In this document: one piece after another, positions 40,301 through 55,300 of the stretch
How the letters are laid out: each line of letters opens with the position of its first letter
Position numbering within the stretch: position 1 is the stretch's first letter
NCBI GenBank assembly: GCA_032164245.1
Contig: JAVMKO010000006.1
Coordinates: 106,886,624-106,950,623, forward strand
DNA length: 64,000 nucleotides
Origin: Sternotherus odoratus
Taxonomy: Eukaryota; Chordata; Testudines; Kinosternidae
Direction: 5' to 3'
Program-made: the position numbers and the translations under genes
The notes under the pieces: generated by a model
Told to the model about the DNA's origin: nothing
What the model saw: only the letters and a program-made list of their open reading frames with translations
The model's database searches: none

Positions 40301-43300
40301 CGTCCGTCCCGCGCCCCGAGCGCGCCCGGCCCCGGCGCCGCGCGTCCGTCCCGCGCCCCGAGCGCGCCCGGCCCCGGCGCCGCGCGTCCGTCCCGCGCCC
40401 CGAGCGCGCCCGGCCCCGGCGCCGCGCGTCCGTCCCGCGCCCCGAGCGCGCCCGGCCCCGGCGCCGCGCGTCCGTCCCGCGCCCCGAGCGCGCCCGGCCC
40501 CGGCGCCGCGCGTCCTTCCCGCGCCCCGAGCGCGCCCGGCCTCGGCGCCGCGTGTCCGTCCCGCGCCCCGAGCGCGCCCGGCCTCGGCGCCGTGTGTCCG
40601 TCCCGCGCCCCGAGCGCGCCCGGCCTCGGCGCCGTGTGTCCGTCCCGCGCCCCGAGCGCGCCCGGCCTCGGCGCCGTGTGTCCGTCCCGCGCCCCGAGCG
40701 CGCCCGGCCTCGGCGCCGTGTGTCCGTCCCGCGCCCCGAGCGCGCCCGGCCTCGGCGCCGTGTGTCCGTCCCGCGCCCCGAGCGCGCCCGGCCTCGGCGC
40801 CGTGTGTCCGTCCTGCGCCCGGCCTCAGCGCCGTGTGTCCGTCCTGTGCCCGGCCTCCGCGCCGTGTGTCCGTCCCGCGCCCCGAGCGCGCCCGGCCTCC
40901 GCGCCGCGTGTCCGTCCCGCGCCCCGAGCGCGCCCGGCCTCAGCGCCGCGTGTCCGTCCCGCGCCCCGAGCGCGCCCGGCCCCAGCGCCGCGTGTCCGTC
41001 CCGCGCCCCGAGCGCGCCCGGCCTCCGCGCCGCGTGTCCGTCCCGCGCCCCGAGCGCGCCCGGCCTCCGCGCCGTGTGTCCGTCCCGCGCCCCGAGCGCG
41101 CCCGGCCTCGGCGCCGTGTGTCCGTCCCGCGCCCCGAGCGTGCCCGGCCCCGGCGCCGTGTGTCCGTCCCGCGCCCCGAGCGCGCCCGGCCCCGGCGCCG
41201 CGTGTCCGTCCCGCGCCCCGAGCGCGCCCGGCCTCGGCGCCGCGTGTCCGTCCCGCGCCCCGAGCGCGCCCGGCCTCGGCGCCGCGTGTCCGTCCCGCGC
41301 CCCGAGCGCGCCCGGCCTCGGCGCCGTGTGTCCGTCCCGTGTGCCGAGCGCGCCCGGCCTCGGCGCCGCGCCTCCGTCCCGCGCCCCGAGCGCGCCCGGC
41401 GCCGCGCGTCCATCCCGCGCCCCGAGCGCGCCCGGCGCCGCGCGTCCGTCCCGCGCCCCGAGCGCGCCCGGCCCCGGCGCCGCGCGTCCGTCCCGCGCCC
41501 CGAGCGCGCCCGGCCCCGGCGCCGCGCGTCCGTCCCGCGCCCCGAGCGCGCCCGGCCCCGGCGCCGCGCGTCCTTCCCGCGCCCCGAGCGCGCCCGGCCT
41601 CGGCGCCGCGTGTCCGTCCCGCGCCCCGAGCGCGCCCGGCCTCGGCGCCGTGTGTCCGCCCCGAGCGCGCCCGGCCTCGGCGCCGTGTGTCCGTCCCGCG
41701 CCCCGAGCGCGCCCGGCCTCGGCGCCGTGTGTCCGTCCTGCGCCCGGCCTCAGCGCCGTGTGTCCGTCCCGCGCCCCGAGCGCGCCCGGCCTCAGCGCCG
41801 CGTGTCCGTCCCGCGCCCCGAGCGCGCCCGGCCTCCGCGCCGCGTGTCCGTCCCGCGCCCCGAGCGCGCCCGGCCTCCGCGCCGCGTGTCCGTCCCGCGC
41901 CCCGAGCGCGCCCGGCCTCAGCGCCGTGTGTCCGTCCCGCGCCCCGAGCGCGCCCGGCCTCAGCGCCGTGTGTCCGTCCCGCGCCCCGAGCGCGCCCGGC
42001 CCCGGCGCCGTGTGTCCGTCCCGCGCCCCGAGCGCGCCCGGCCCCGGCGCCGTGTGTCCGTCCCGCGCCCCGAGCGCGCCCGGCCCCGGCGCCGTGTGTC
42101 CGTCCCGCGCCCCGAGCGCGCCCGGCCCCGGCGCCGTGTGTCCGTCCCGCGCCCCGAGCGCGCCCGGCCCCGGCGCCGTGTGTCCGTCCCGCGCCCCGAG
42201 CGCGCCCGGCCTCGGCGCCGTGTGTCCGTCCCGCGCCCCGAGCGCGCCCGGCCTCGGCGCCGTGTGTCCGTCCCGTGTGCCGAGCGCGCCCGGCCTCGGC
42301 GCCGTGTGTCCGTCCCGTGTGCCGAGCGCGCCCGGCCTCGGCGCCGTGTGTCTGTCCCGCGCCCCGAGCGCGCCCGGCCTCGGCGCCGTGTGTCTGTCCC
42401 GCGCCCCGAGCGCGCCCGGCCTCGGCTCCGTGTGTCCGTCCCGCGCCCGGCCTCGGCTCCGTGTGTCCGTCCCGCGCCCCGTCTCGGCGCCGTGTGTCCG
42501 TCCCGTGCCCCGAGCGCGCCCCGTCTCGGCGCCGTGTGTCCGTCCCGTGCCCCGAGCGCGCCCGGCCTCGGCGCCGTGTGTCCGTCCCGTGCCCCGAGCG
42601 CGCCCGGCCTCGGCGCCGTGTGTCCGTCCCGTGCCCCGAGCGCGCCCGGCCTCGGCGCCGTGTGTCCGTCCCGTGCCCCGAGCGCGCCCGGCCTCGGCGC
42701 CGTGTGTCCGTCCCGTGCCCCGAGCGCGCCCGGCCTCGGCGCCGTGTGTCCGTCCCGTGCCCCGAGCGCGCCCGGCCTCGGCGCCGTGTGTCCGTCCCGT
42801 GCCCCGAGCGCGCCCGGCCTCGGCGCCGTGTGTCCGTCCCGTGCCCCGAGCGCGCCCGGCCTCGGCGCCGTGTGTCCCTCCCGTGCCCCGAGCGCGCCCG
42901 GCCTCGGCGCCGTGTGTCCGTCCCGTGCCCCGAGCGCGCCCGGCCCCGGCGCCGTGTGTCCGAACCAACACGCCCGCGCTCTCACCTGGTAATTGTGGGT
43001 GATCACCCGGCGCTCCGGCAGGTCTGACGAGACGTTGACGTAGGTGCTGGAATCCAACCTGGGGGAGAGGCGGGGGGGGGGGGGGCATCAGTGTCTGTGC
43101 GGAGCCCAGACCCCCATGGCAGGGGCCTGTGGGGGGGTGAGGAGCGGGGGGGATGCGGGGAAATCGGGGGGGTGGTACCCCGTCACGACGACCCCGACTG
43201 GGTGCAGAAGCGGCAGCGCCCGCGTGGCTGTGTTGTCCGCCAGGGTCCCGTTCTCATTCTGACTGCAGGGGAAAGAGGGTCGGCTCAGCCCCACGTCGGG

Positions 43301-46300
43301 ACCTGCCCCCCACCCAGCCTGGGCCGGGGACCCCTCCCCACACAGCGGGCAAACATCTGTGTGGTGAGCGGGAGAGGGGCCTGGGGCCGGGGGGGGGGGA
43401 TAAAGGAGGGCCGGGCGGACGTGTGTTGGCGGAGGTAGGGAGGCTGGAGGGGTGGAGGGATGGGGGGTGGGATGGGGGATAAAGGGGGTCCGGACGGACG
43501 TGTGTTTCTGGAGGGAGGGAGGGCGGACACAGGATGGGACACACCAGAGGCGGGAGGGTGGGATTATCGATATTCTAGAGGGAGGGGGGAAGGGGTGACA
43601 CAGGGTGGGACACGCCAGAGGCGGGAGGGTGGGATTATCGATATTCTAGAGGGAGGGGGGAAGGGGTGACACAGGGTGGGACACACCAGAGGCGGGAGGG
43701 TGGGATTATCGATATTCTAGAGGGAGGGGGGAAGGGGTGACACAGGGTGGGACACGCCAGAGGCGGGAGGGTGGGATTATCGATATTCTAGAGGGAGGGG
43801 GGAAGGGGTGACACAGGGTGGGATACCCCCACCCCCACCCCATACACACACCATAGGGTCCCTTCCCTCCACCCCAAGCCAGGAACGCACCAGGCAGCTC
43901 GGACGGTGAAGGCGGCTGGGTCGTCCCCCCAGGTGGTGTCCGAGGCGACGTGGAAAGAGAGACGGAGAACAACCTGCGGGAGGGGACCAGACGAGTGAGA
44001 CTCGGCGCAGGGTGTGACGAAGTGGGAGTACTGTGTGTGTGTGCCTCAGTTTCCCCTATGCATTTCTTAAGTGTCTATGCGAAGGGATAGGGGCTAATGC
44101 TGGAAGCAAGGAGGCAACGCCCTCCCCTCTGTGCATCCCTGGAAGCTGTAACCTGACCCCAGGTGGGGGAGGGAGGTCAGGTAACACCTGAAGCCCGGGA
44201 AAGGAACAAAGGAGCAGGAAGTGGCTAGAGGGGGTTTTGGGTCAGTCTGGGTCGGGGTCGAGCTGGGAGAGGCAGAGAGAAGCCATCTTCTCCCTCTCGG
44301 GCCTGAGATGGATCCAGCGGAGGGCTCACGCTCTTTCGCTGCATGGTCTGTGTTGGACCAGATGAAAGTCATCGAATAAACCTGGGGAAGAAGCAGGAGC
44401 CCAGAATCTGGGTCTCATTCTCCTGGCACCCCCCAGAAAGGCCTGACTGAGGGACCCTGTTTGGACTGAGAAGCTGTGAGTTGGATGGTTCCCGACATCT
44501 CAAATAAACCGTCTATTCTGCTGGCTGGCTGAGAGTCACGTTTGACTGTGCATTTGGGGTGCAGAACCAGGCGGGCTTGCTGGGGGAAGCACACGGAGGG
44601 GCAGAAGGTGCTGAATGCTCCGAGGTCAGACCCAGGAAGGTGGAAGTGGGGACCCCTGAAGCTCCTGGCCTGGGAAACAGGCTGTGTACGGAGAAGGGAC
44701 CCTCCACCCGGAGTCCGGTCTGGCTTCCTAGGGAGCGGTTCCAGACCCTCGCCCGGGCGCTCCGTGACACAGGGCACGGACACGGGGTGCTGAGACCAGA
44801 CACACTCGATGCATGTACCCCCCCCCTTTACCTTCGTTCTCTCCCGCAGGGCCGGGGGACTGAGCTGGCAGGAGCTGTTGAGGACGGACAGATGGCCGGG
44901 AGCTCCCGGCATGTCACAAACCAGAGAGACCGGCCAGTGGGACTGGGGAGACGGGAGAACAAGGGCTAGTTAGGGACAATGCCCCTCACTCCCGACCCGC
45001 AGCCCCCGGATGGCCCAGCCCTGCCCCCCCCTCCAGCCCTTCCGGTGCCCCCCACTCCCGACCCGCAGCCCCCCCCCGATACCTGCAGGACCGAGCCCCC
45101 CCTGAAGGACAGCCCTGGGGGGTAGTGGATCGTCAGCATCGGCCCATACGCTATTTCGCCCGCGTTCTCCACCTGCACCATCAGGTTGAGTGGGAAACTG
45201 GGGCTGAGTCTGAGACCTGGGGACCTGGAAAAAACACCCCGCGTCAGGCCTCTCCCTGCCCAGCGGGGGGCGCTGCAGGGGACGGAGCGATGGCGGGGGG
45301 GGGGGGCGGGGGGGTCTCACTCACCCCGAGAAGTTGAAGGAGACACGCAGGTCAGCCACGCACACCTCATCCGCCCCACAGTTCTTCTCAAAGGGAACCT
45401 GCGAGGCCAAGAGATCACAGAGGAGCCGGAAGGGACCCAGGCGTCCGGGCCACTCACCCTGGGGCTCCACCTGCCAGGACTGGGACGCAGCAGTCTGGCT
45501 CATTTCCCGGGGGGGGGAAGGGGACCCAGGCGTCCAGACGGTATGGTGGGGGAAGGGGAATATCCCAAGCATCCAGGTGGCATGAAGAGGAGGCGAAGGG
45601 ACCCAGGTGACATGGTGGGGGAGGGGACCCAGGTGTCCGGGCAGCAGGTAGGGGGAGGGGAAGGGACCCAGGCATCCGGGCGGCAGGCTGGGGGAGGGGG
45701 TACCTGTATGTGGGTGGTTGTGTTGGTGTCAGGGAGCAGCAGAGGAGTCAGATCCCGCGTGTCCGGGATCGGCTCCCCCTGGACCGAGAAATTCACCTGC
45801 AGCTTCACCGGCGTCAGGAAATCCTCCAGGCAGGGCTGCGGGGCGGGGTAAATGCTGTGAGCTTCCCCACAGCAGTGTCCCCAGCCAGGCACTGCCCATG
45901 CCCCCCCCCCGCCCCCCGTTGCTGCAAGCTTCCCCACAGCTCCCAGATAAAGGGCTCCCACACCCAGCGCTGTGAGCTTCCTCCCAACAGTGCCCCCAGC
46001 CAGAGACTCCCCTGCCTGGCGCTGTGAGCTTCCCGTCCAGCAGTGCCCCGGGAGCAGGCTCCTACCAGGACGTGCAGGGCTTTGGTGGCGCAGGCCGGCA
46101 TGGTGCCGACCCGCACGGTCTCCAGGAGCCGCGAGGTCCCGTCGCGCAGCGCCAGGCGCGGGGTCGATTTCCCAGCATCCACCTGGAGCATGAAGGAGAC
46201 GCGGGCGCGGAGCGGGGCTGCAGGAGAGCGAGGGAAGGAGGGAAGGGAGGAGTAAACGACTGGAGAGGGAAGGAGGGAAGGGAGGAGTAAACGACTGGAG

Positions 46301-49300
46301 AGGGAAGGAGGGAAGGGAGGAGTAAACGACTGGAGAGGGAAGGAGGGAAGGGAGGAGTAAACGACCCGAGAGGGAACGAGGGAAGGGAGGAGTAAACGAC
46401 CGGAGAGGGAACGCGCCAGAGGGAGCAGGGAACGGAGGGACGCGAGGGGGGGGGGTGTCTCACCTGGCCCCCCCAGGCTGATCCGGCTGAGATTGAAGCA
46501 CAGGGTCAGGTTGACCCGCCCAGCCCCCCCGCCGGCCCCCCCTGTGCAGCCGGCGTCGTCCAGGGGGATCCGGGCCGGGTCCAGCGCCAGGGAGCAGGAG
46601 ACGCCGATCACCGGGCGGGACCTGCCGGGAGACAGACGCGCGGACAATGAGAGAGCAGGACAGACGGACCAGCCCCCGCCCCCATGTCCCCAGCGCCGCG
46701 AGCTTCCCCACAGCAGTGCCCTCTGCAGGCCTCTCCCCTACCTGAGCAGCACGGCCCGGCCCAGGGCTCCGACGGCCACGTCCGTGAGTCCGTCCCCGCT
46801 GAGATCCAGCCGCCCCCGGACGGACTGACCGAAAAACCGGAGGTCGGGAGAAAGAGACCTGGCGGAGATACGCTGGGGGGGGGGGGGGGGAGGGGGGAGA
46901 AATGGGACTGTGCCCCCCACTCCCGACCCGCAGCCCCTGCAAGCCCAGCCACCCCCCCCTCACCTCTGCTGGTGCACCTCACTCCCGATCTGCAGCCCCC
47001 TGCCAGCCCAGCTCTGCCCCCCCAGCCCTGCCGGTGCCCCTCACTCCCGACCCGCAGCCCCTGCCAGCCCAGCCCTGCCCCCCCCCCCCCAGCCCTGCCG
47101 GTGCCCCTCACTCCCGACCCGCAGCCCCCGGGGGTCTCACCTGGCTGTGCGTGTCTCTGAGGGCCGGTCTCCCCGGCTCCCCCTGGAAGATGTAAAGGGC
47201 CCCCCGGCCTTCATCCTCCATGGGGGCCCCGACGGCCACGTCTCCTGTGCGGTCCCCGGTCACGTCTCCCAGGGGCCCCAGCGCCGCCCCGAACTGGCCC
47301 AGCCCGTCCCCCGGGGACCCCCACAGCGTCTGGGCGCAGCTCAGGGAGCCCTGGGGCAGAGAGACCAGATCAGACCCCGGCCCCGGCACCCCCCCGCCCC
47401 CCCATCTCCCCCCCCCCCCGGCTCCCCCATCTCCCCCCACCCCGCCCCGGCCCCCCTTCTCTCCCCAGCCCCACCCCCAGCCCCCCCATCGCCCCCCAGC
47501 CTGATCCCCCACCCCTCCTCCACCATTCCCCCCAAGCCCCATCCCCCCCTCCGGCTCACCCTGTCCCCCAGGGAACAGACCCGGACCAGCCCGCCCCAGC
47601 TGCGGTTCTGGTGGCCGGGGGCCCCGATCAGAACCAGGTCCGTGTCCCCATCCCCGTCCAGGTCCAGGGTGCAGAGCTCGGCCCCGAAGGAGGAGCCCAC
47701 CTGGGGGGGGGAGACAGACAGACAGTGAAGTGAGGGGACAGAGGGACGCGTGTTGGGGTGGGGGGAACAGACAGATGGGGAAGCAGGCGACAGACGGACG
47801 GGTGTTGGGGTGGGGGGGACAGACGGACGGGGAAGCGGGGGGAAGACGGACGGGTGTTGGGGTGGGGGGAACAGACGGACGGGGAAGCGGGGGGACAGAC
47901 GGACGGGGAAGCGGGGGGACAGATGGACGGGTGTTGGGGTGGGGGGAACAGACGGATGGGGAAGCGGGGGGAAGATGGATGAGTGTTGGGATGGGGGGAC
48001 AGACGGACGGGGAAGCGGGGGGGCAGTTGGACGGGTGTTGGGGTGGAGGGACAGACAGACGGGGAAGCGGGGGGGGGGGACAGACGGACGGGTGTCAGGG
48101 CGGACAGACAGGGGGGTGGTTCTCACCTGCTCCCCCAGGACACCGTCTCCGACCCGCCCCCCGCGGTGCTGGAAAACTGCGACGCGCCCGACGTGTCCAA
48201 ACCGGGGGGCTCCGGCCACGTACAGGACACGCCCCCCCCGGCGGGCCAGGGCCACGGCATAGCCTGTGGGGAGGGGAGCGAGTTAGCCGGGGGAGGGCCG
48301 GGGGGGTAGGTGGGGGAGGGAGGGGGGTCACTCACCCAGGTACGAGTCCCTGGCCTCCTGCCCCAGCGAGGACTCATTGATGAAGGCCGCGAGGGGGGGG
48401 TCTCCCGACCACTCCTCCAGCCCCCCCGCCCAGTCGTAGGCCCCCACCGCCCCCACCACAACTGCCTCCTAGGGGAGGGAAGGAGAGAGACAGAGAGAGG
48501 GCCGTGAGGGACCCAGGTGTCCTAGACCGTCCCCCACCCCCGCTGCCACACAGGACCCTGACCTCAAACCCCCATCAGCTCAGGACTAACGAACGGGCTC
48601 CGAACACTAACGAACCCGCGTTCCTGGGACGCCTTCAGCACCCGAATAAGCGGAAATAATGATTAACGATGGGAATTAGGGTATGCATGAGCCACATGAA
48701 TATTAATAAGGGGAAATATTCAACTCTATTCATGAGTCCAAATTATTATTCATTATTATTGGGTATGGTGAGGACTCTTCTGCATTTCCCAATCCTAATG
48801 AATATTCAAAGCTCTAATTAATAATAATCCCCTTGCTATTCATAGGGCTATTGGTGATCATAGGAAATAGGGTTAGGAAGATGAAGTTGACTAATTAGTG
48901 GTGGGATGAGCACAGCAGTAATTAGCATGTTCCTAGCAGGGTGTCTGGCTCCACCTTGTGGTGGGACCGTGAATGACACATGGTTCCCCTGCAGCCGGGA
49001 GGGGGGGTCTCTGCCCCTCCCCCCACTGATGGGGCTAGACCCCAGGGACCGGGTGGGCCCCCCAGGGTGCACGGGGGGGGGGGGGTTCTACCCACCGGGG
49101 TGAGCAGGGCGCTGAATCCACCTTGCGACAGCTCCCGCTGGAACGCGCTGGCGTTCTGGGCCGTGCCTGGGGGGAGGGAAAAAGGGGATGAAACCTGGGC
49201 AGGGAATGGGACCCAGGTGTCCGGGTAGGGGCGCTCCCCACCCCAGGACTCCCAGACACCGGGACGTGGAATGGGACCCAGGCGTCCGGGTAGGGGCGCT

Positions 49301-52300
49301 CCCCACCCCAGGACTCCCAGACACCGGGACAGGGGATGGGACCCAGGCATCCGGGTAGGGGCGCTCCCCACCCCAGGACTCCCAGACACCGGGACAGGGG
49401 ATGGGACCCAGGCGTCCGGGTAGGGGCGCTCCTCCACACCACTCCCAGAGGCCAGGGTGGGGGAACAGGACCCAGGCGCCCGGGCTGGAGGAGGGTCCGT
49501 GGGCCCCGCACCTTCGATAGCGAAGATCTTCTCGCGTAGCTGCTCCTGGATGGTGCTGAGGGCGGAGAAGTTCCCGACCTGGAAGACGTTCTCAGCCCGC
49601 GAGGCGATGGTGTGCAGCTCCTGGCGCGCCTCGTCCGTGGAGAACGCCTCGCCCACCTGGGACCGGGGGGGGCAGGGGGGAGAGAGACCTCCAGGAATGG
49701 GCTCCAGACCCCCCCAGAAACCCACAGGCCAAGCACACCGACCCCGACCCCCCATGGTCCCCCAGAGCCCCCCACCATGCTCTAGAACCTCCTAGGATCC
49801 ACATACCCAGCACCAACACCTAGAACCTCCCCAACGCATCCTCCAGAACAATCCAGAACCCCTCACCATGCTCCAGAACCAATCAGAACCTCCTGGGACC
49901 CACGGAACCCCACAGACCCATCACCAACACCTAGAACCTCCCCCAAAGCATCCCCCAGAACAATCCAGAACCCCTCACCATGCTCCAGAACCAACCAGAA
50001 CCTCCTAGGACCCACGGAACCCCACAGACCCATCACCAACACCTAGAACCTCCCCAAAGCATCCTCCAGAACACTCCAGAGCCCCTCACCATGCTCCAGA
50101 ACCAACCAGAACCTCCTAGGACCCACGGAACCCCATAGACCCATCACCAACACCTAGAACCTCCCCAACGCATCCTCCAGAACAACCCAGAACCCCTCAC
50201 CATGCTCCAGAACCAACCAGAACCTCCTGGGACCCACGGAACCCCACAGACCCATCACCAACACCTAGAACCTCCCCAAAGCATCCTCCAGAACAATCCA
50301 GAATCCCTCACCATGCTCCAGAACCAACCAGAACCCTCCTGGGACCCACGGAACCCCATAGACCCATCACCAACACCTAGAACCTCCCCAACGTATCCTC
50401 CAGAACAATCCAGAACCCCTCACCATGCTCCAGAACCAACCAGAACCTCCTAGGACCCACGGAACCCCACAGACCCATCACCAACACCTAGAACCTCCCC
50501 AAATCATCCTCCAGAACAACCCAGAACCCCCCACCATGCTCCAGAACCAACCAGAACCTCCTAGGACCCACGGAACCCCACAGACCCATCACCAACACAT
50601 AGAACCTCCCCAAACCATCCTCCAGAACAACCCAGAACCCCTCACCATGCTCCAGAACCAACCAGAACCTCCTAGGACCCACGGAACCCCACAGACCCAT
50701 CACCAACACCTAGAACCTCCCCAACGCATCCTCCAGAACAACCCAGAACCCCTCTCCATTCTCCAGAACCAGAACCCTCCTGGGACCCACGGAACCCCAT
50801 AGACCCATCACCAACACCTAGAACCTCCCCAAACCATCCTCCAGAACACTCCAGAACCCCTCACCATGCTCCAGAACCAACCAGAACCTCCTAGGACCCA
50901 CGGAACCCCACAGACCCATCACCAACACCTAGAACCTCCCCAACGCATCCTCCAGAACACTCCAGAACCCCTCACCATGCTCCAGAACCAACCAGAACCT
51001 CCTAGGACCCACGGAACCCCATAGACCCATCACCAACACCTAGAACCTCCCCAACGCATCCTCCAGAACAACCCAGAACCCCTCACCATGCTCCAGAACC
51101 AACCAGAACCTCCTGGGACCCACGGAACCCCACAGACCCATCACCAACACCTAGAACCTCCCCAAAGCATCCTCCAGAACAATCCAGAACCCCTCACCAT
51201 GCTCCAGAACCAACCAGAACCCTCCTGGGACCCACGGAACCCCATAGACCCATCACCAACACCTAGAACCTCCCCAACGTATCCTCCAGAACAATCCAGA
51301 ACCCCTCACCATGCTCCAGAACCAACCAGAACCTCCTAGGACCCACTGAACCCCACAGACCCATCACCAACACCTAGAACCTCCCCAAATCATCCTCCAG
51401 AACAACCCAGAACCCCCCACCATGCTCCAGAACCAACCAGAACCTCCTAGGACCCACGGAACCCCACAGACCCATCACCAACACCTAGAACCTCCCCAAA
51501 CCATCCTCCAGAACAACCCAGAACCCCTCACCATGCTCCAGAACCAACCAGAACCTCCTAGGACCCACGGAACCCCACAGACCCATCACCAACACCTAGA
51601 ACCTCCCCAACGCATCCTCCAGAACAACCCAGAACCCCTCTCCATGCTCCAGAACCAGAACCCTCCTGGGACCCACGGAACCCCATAGACCCATCACCAA
51701 CACCTAGAACCTCCCCAAACCATCCTCCAGAACACTCCAGAACCCCTCACCATGCTCCAGAACCAACCAGAACCTCCTAGGACCCACGGAACCCCACAGA
51801 CCCATCACCAACACCTAGAACCTCCCCAACGCATCCTCCAGAACAACCCAGAACCCCTCTCCATGCTCCAGAACCAGAACCCTCCTGGGACCCACGGAAC
51901 CCCATAGACCCATCACCAACACCTAGAACCTCCCCAACGCATCCTCCAGAACACTCCAGAACCCCTCACCATGCTCCAGAACCAACCAGAACCTCCTAGG
52001 ACCCATGGAACCCCACAGACCCATCACCAACACCTAGAACCTCCCCAACGCATCCTCCAGAACAACCCAGAACCCCTCACCATGCTCCAGAACCAACCAG
52101 AACCTCCTAGGACCCACGGAACCCCACAGACCCATCACCAACACCTAGAACCTCCCCAACGCATCCTCCAGAACAATCCAGAACCCCTCACCATGCTCCA
52201 GAACCAACCAGAACCTCCTAGGACCCACGGAACCCCACAGACCCATCACCAACACCTAGAACCTCCCCAACGCATCCTCCAGAACAATCCAGAACCCCTC

Positions 52301-55300
52301 TCCATGCTCCAGAACCAACCAGAACCTCCTGGGACCCACGGAACCCCATTGACCCATCACCAACACCTAGAACCTCCCCAAAGCATCCTCCAGAACAATC
52401 CAGAACCCCTCTCCATGCTCCAGAACCTCCTAGGACCCACGGAACCCCATAGACCCATCACCACACCTAGAACCTCCCCAACGCATCCTCCAGAACCCCT
52501 CACCGTGCTCCAGAACCAACCAGAACCTCCTAGGACCCACAGAACCCCACAGACCCATCACCAACACCTAGAACCTCCCCAACGCATCCTCCAGAACAAT
52601 CCAGAACCCCTCTCCATGCTCCAGAACCAACCGGAACCTCCTAGGACCCACGGAACCCCATAGACCCATCACCAACACCTAGAACCTCCCCAAAGCATCC
52701 CCCAGAACACTCCAGAACCCCTCACCATGCTCCAGAACCAACCAGACCTGTAAGGAACCCTTAGATCCCGCAGGAACCCAAAACCTTTCAGGAACCGCTC
52801 GCAGCCTAAAAACCCCGACTTATTTTCCGGGGACATCCCAGCGTCCTCCAGAACCTGTCGGGAACCTGCAGCGCCACTCAGCATAGTCCAGATCCAACCC
52901 CAAACCTTCAAAGAGCCTCCAGAACCTTTGGGAGGCCCGAACTCTCAAAACACCCACCAGCAACGGACAAAGGAAGTGCCCCCAGGACCTCTGAGGACCC
53001 ACAACCTTCCGGGAATTCCCCAACCTCCCAGAACCCCCCCGGATCCAACCAGAACCTCCCAGAACCTCTCGGGATCCTCCAGAACCTCCCCGGAACCAAT
53101 CAGAACCTCCCAGAACCTCTGAGGACCCAAAACCTTCAGTGAATTCCCCAACCTCCCAGAACCCTCCCCCTCCACCCCCCCGGATCCAACCAGAACCTCC
53201 CAGAACGTCTCGGGATCCTCCAGAACCTCTGAGAACCCAAAACCTTCAGTGAATTCCCCAACCTCCCAGAACGTCCACAGAACCAACCAGAACCAACCAG
53301 AATGTCTTGGGCTCTTCCCAGAATGTCTCAGGATCCTCCAGAACCTCTCGGGAACCAATCAGAACCTCCCAGAACCTGCCAGGATCCAATCAGAACCTCC
53401 CAGGAACCAATCAGAACCTCCCAGAACCTCCCCAGAACCTTCCAGAACCTCCCAGAACGTCTTGGGATCCTCCAGGACCTCTCAGGAACCAATCAGAACC
53501 TGCCAGAACCTCCCCAGAACCAACCAGAACCTCCCAGAATGTCTTGGGATCCTCCAGAACCTCTCTGGGACCTCTCAAGAACCAATCAGAACCTCCCAGA
53601 ACCTCTTGGGAACCAATCAGAACCTCCCAGACCTTGCCGGAACCAATCAGAACCTCCCAGAACCAACCAGAACCTTCCAGAGCCTCCCAGAACGTCTTGG
53701 GATCCTCCAGAACCTCTCGGGAACCAATCATAACCTCCCAGAACCTCTCATGAACCAATCAGACCCTCTCTGGAACCAATCAGAACCTCCCAGAACCTCT
53801 CATGAACCAATCAGACCCTCTCTGGAACCAATCAGAACCTCCCAGAACCTGCCAGGATCCAATCAGAACCTCCCAGGAACCAATCAGAACCTCCCAGAAC
53901 CTCCCCAGAACCTTCCAGAACCTCCCAGAACGTCTTGGGATCCTCCAGGACCTCTCAGGAACCAATCAGAACCTGCCAGAACCTCTCATGAACCAATCAG
54001 ACCCTCTCTGGAACCAATCAGAACCTCCCAGAACCTCTCATGAACCAATCAGACCCTCTCTGGAACCAATCAGAACCTCCCAGAACCTGCCAGGATCCAA
54101 TCAGAACCTCCCAGGAACCAATCAGAACCTCCCAGAACCTCCCCAGAACCTTCCAGAACCTCCCAGAACGTCTTGGGATCCTCCAGGACCTCTCAGGAAC
54201 CAATCAGAACCTGCCAGAACCTCCCCAGAACCAACCAGAACCTCCCAGAATGTCTTGGGATCCTCCAGAACCTCTCTGGGACCTCTCAAGAACCAATCAG
54301 AACCTCCCAGAACCTCTTGGGAACCAATCAGAACCTCCCAGACCTTGCCGGAACCAATCAGAACCTCCCAGAACCAACCAGAACCTTCCAGAGCCTCCCA
54401 GAACGTCTTGGGATCCTCCAGAACCTCTCGGGAACCAATCATAACCTCCCAGAACCTCTCATGAACCAATCAGACCCTCTCTGGAACCAATCAGAACCTC
54501 CCAGAACCTCTCATGAACCAATCAGACCCTCTCTGGAACCAATCAGAACCTCCCAGAACCTCTCGAAACCAATCAGAACCTCTCGGGAACCAATCAGAAC
54601 CTCCCAGAACCTCTCATGAACCAATCAGAACCTCCCAGAACCTCTCGAAACCAATCAGAACCTCTCGGGAACCAATCAGAACCTCCCAGAACCTCTCGGG
54701 AACCAATCAGAACCTCCCAGAATGTCTTGGGATCCTCCAGAACCTCTCTGGGACCTCTCAAGAACCAATCAGAACCTCCCAGAACCTCTTGGGAACCAAT
54801 CAGAACCTCCCAGACCTTGCCGGAACCAATCAGAACCTCCCAGAACCAACCAGAACCTTCCAGAGCCTCCCAGAACGTCTTGGGATCCTCCAGAACCTCT
54901 CGGGAACCAATCATAACCTCCCAGAACCTCTCATGAACCAATCAGACCCTCTCTGGAACCAATCAGAACCTCCCAGAACCTCTCGAAACCAATCAGAACC
55001 TCTCGGGAACCAATCAGAACCTCCCAGAACCTCTCGGGAACCAATCAGACCCTCTCTGGAACCAATCAGAACCTCCCAGAACCTCTCATGAACCAATCAG
55101 ACCCTCTCTGGAACCAATCAGAACCTCCCAGAACCTCTCGAAACCAATCAGAACCTCTCGGGAACCAATCAGAACCTCCCAGAACCTCTCTGGAACCAAT
55201 CAGAACCTCCCAGAACCTCTCATGAACCAATCAGACCCTCTCTGGAACCAATCAGAACCTCCCAGAACCTCTCGAAACCAATCAGAACCTCTCGGGAACC

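Noticed and set aside
39034..43088. Four overlapping frames of 1,100-1,320 codons on both strands
   Set aside because: They come from a 42-bp stop-free GC-rich unit whose length is a multiple of three. The array lies in an integrin intron between valid splice sites.
49770..52745. CRISPR-like appearance of regularly spaced repeats
   Set aside because: Units are contiguous with no unique spacers, the genome is vertebrate, and there are no cas genes.
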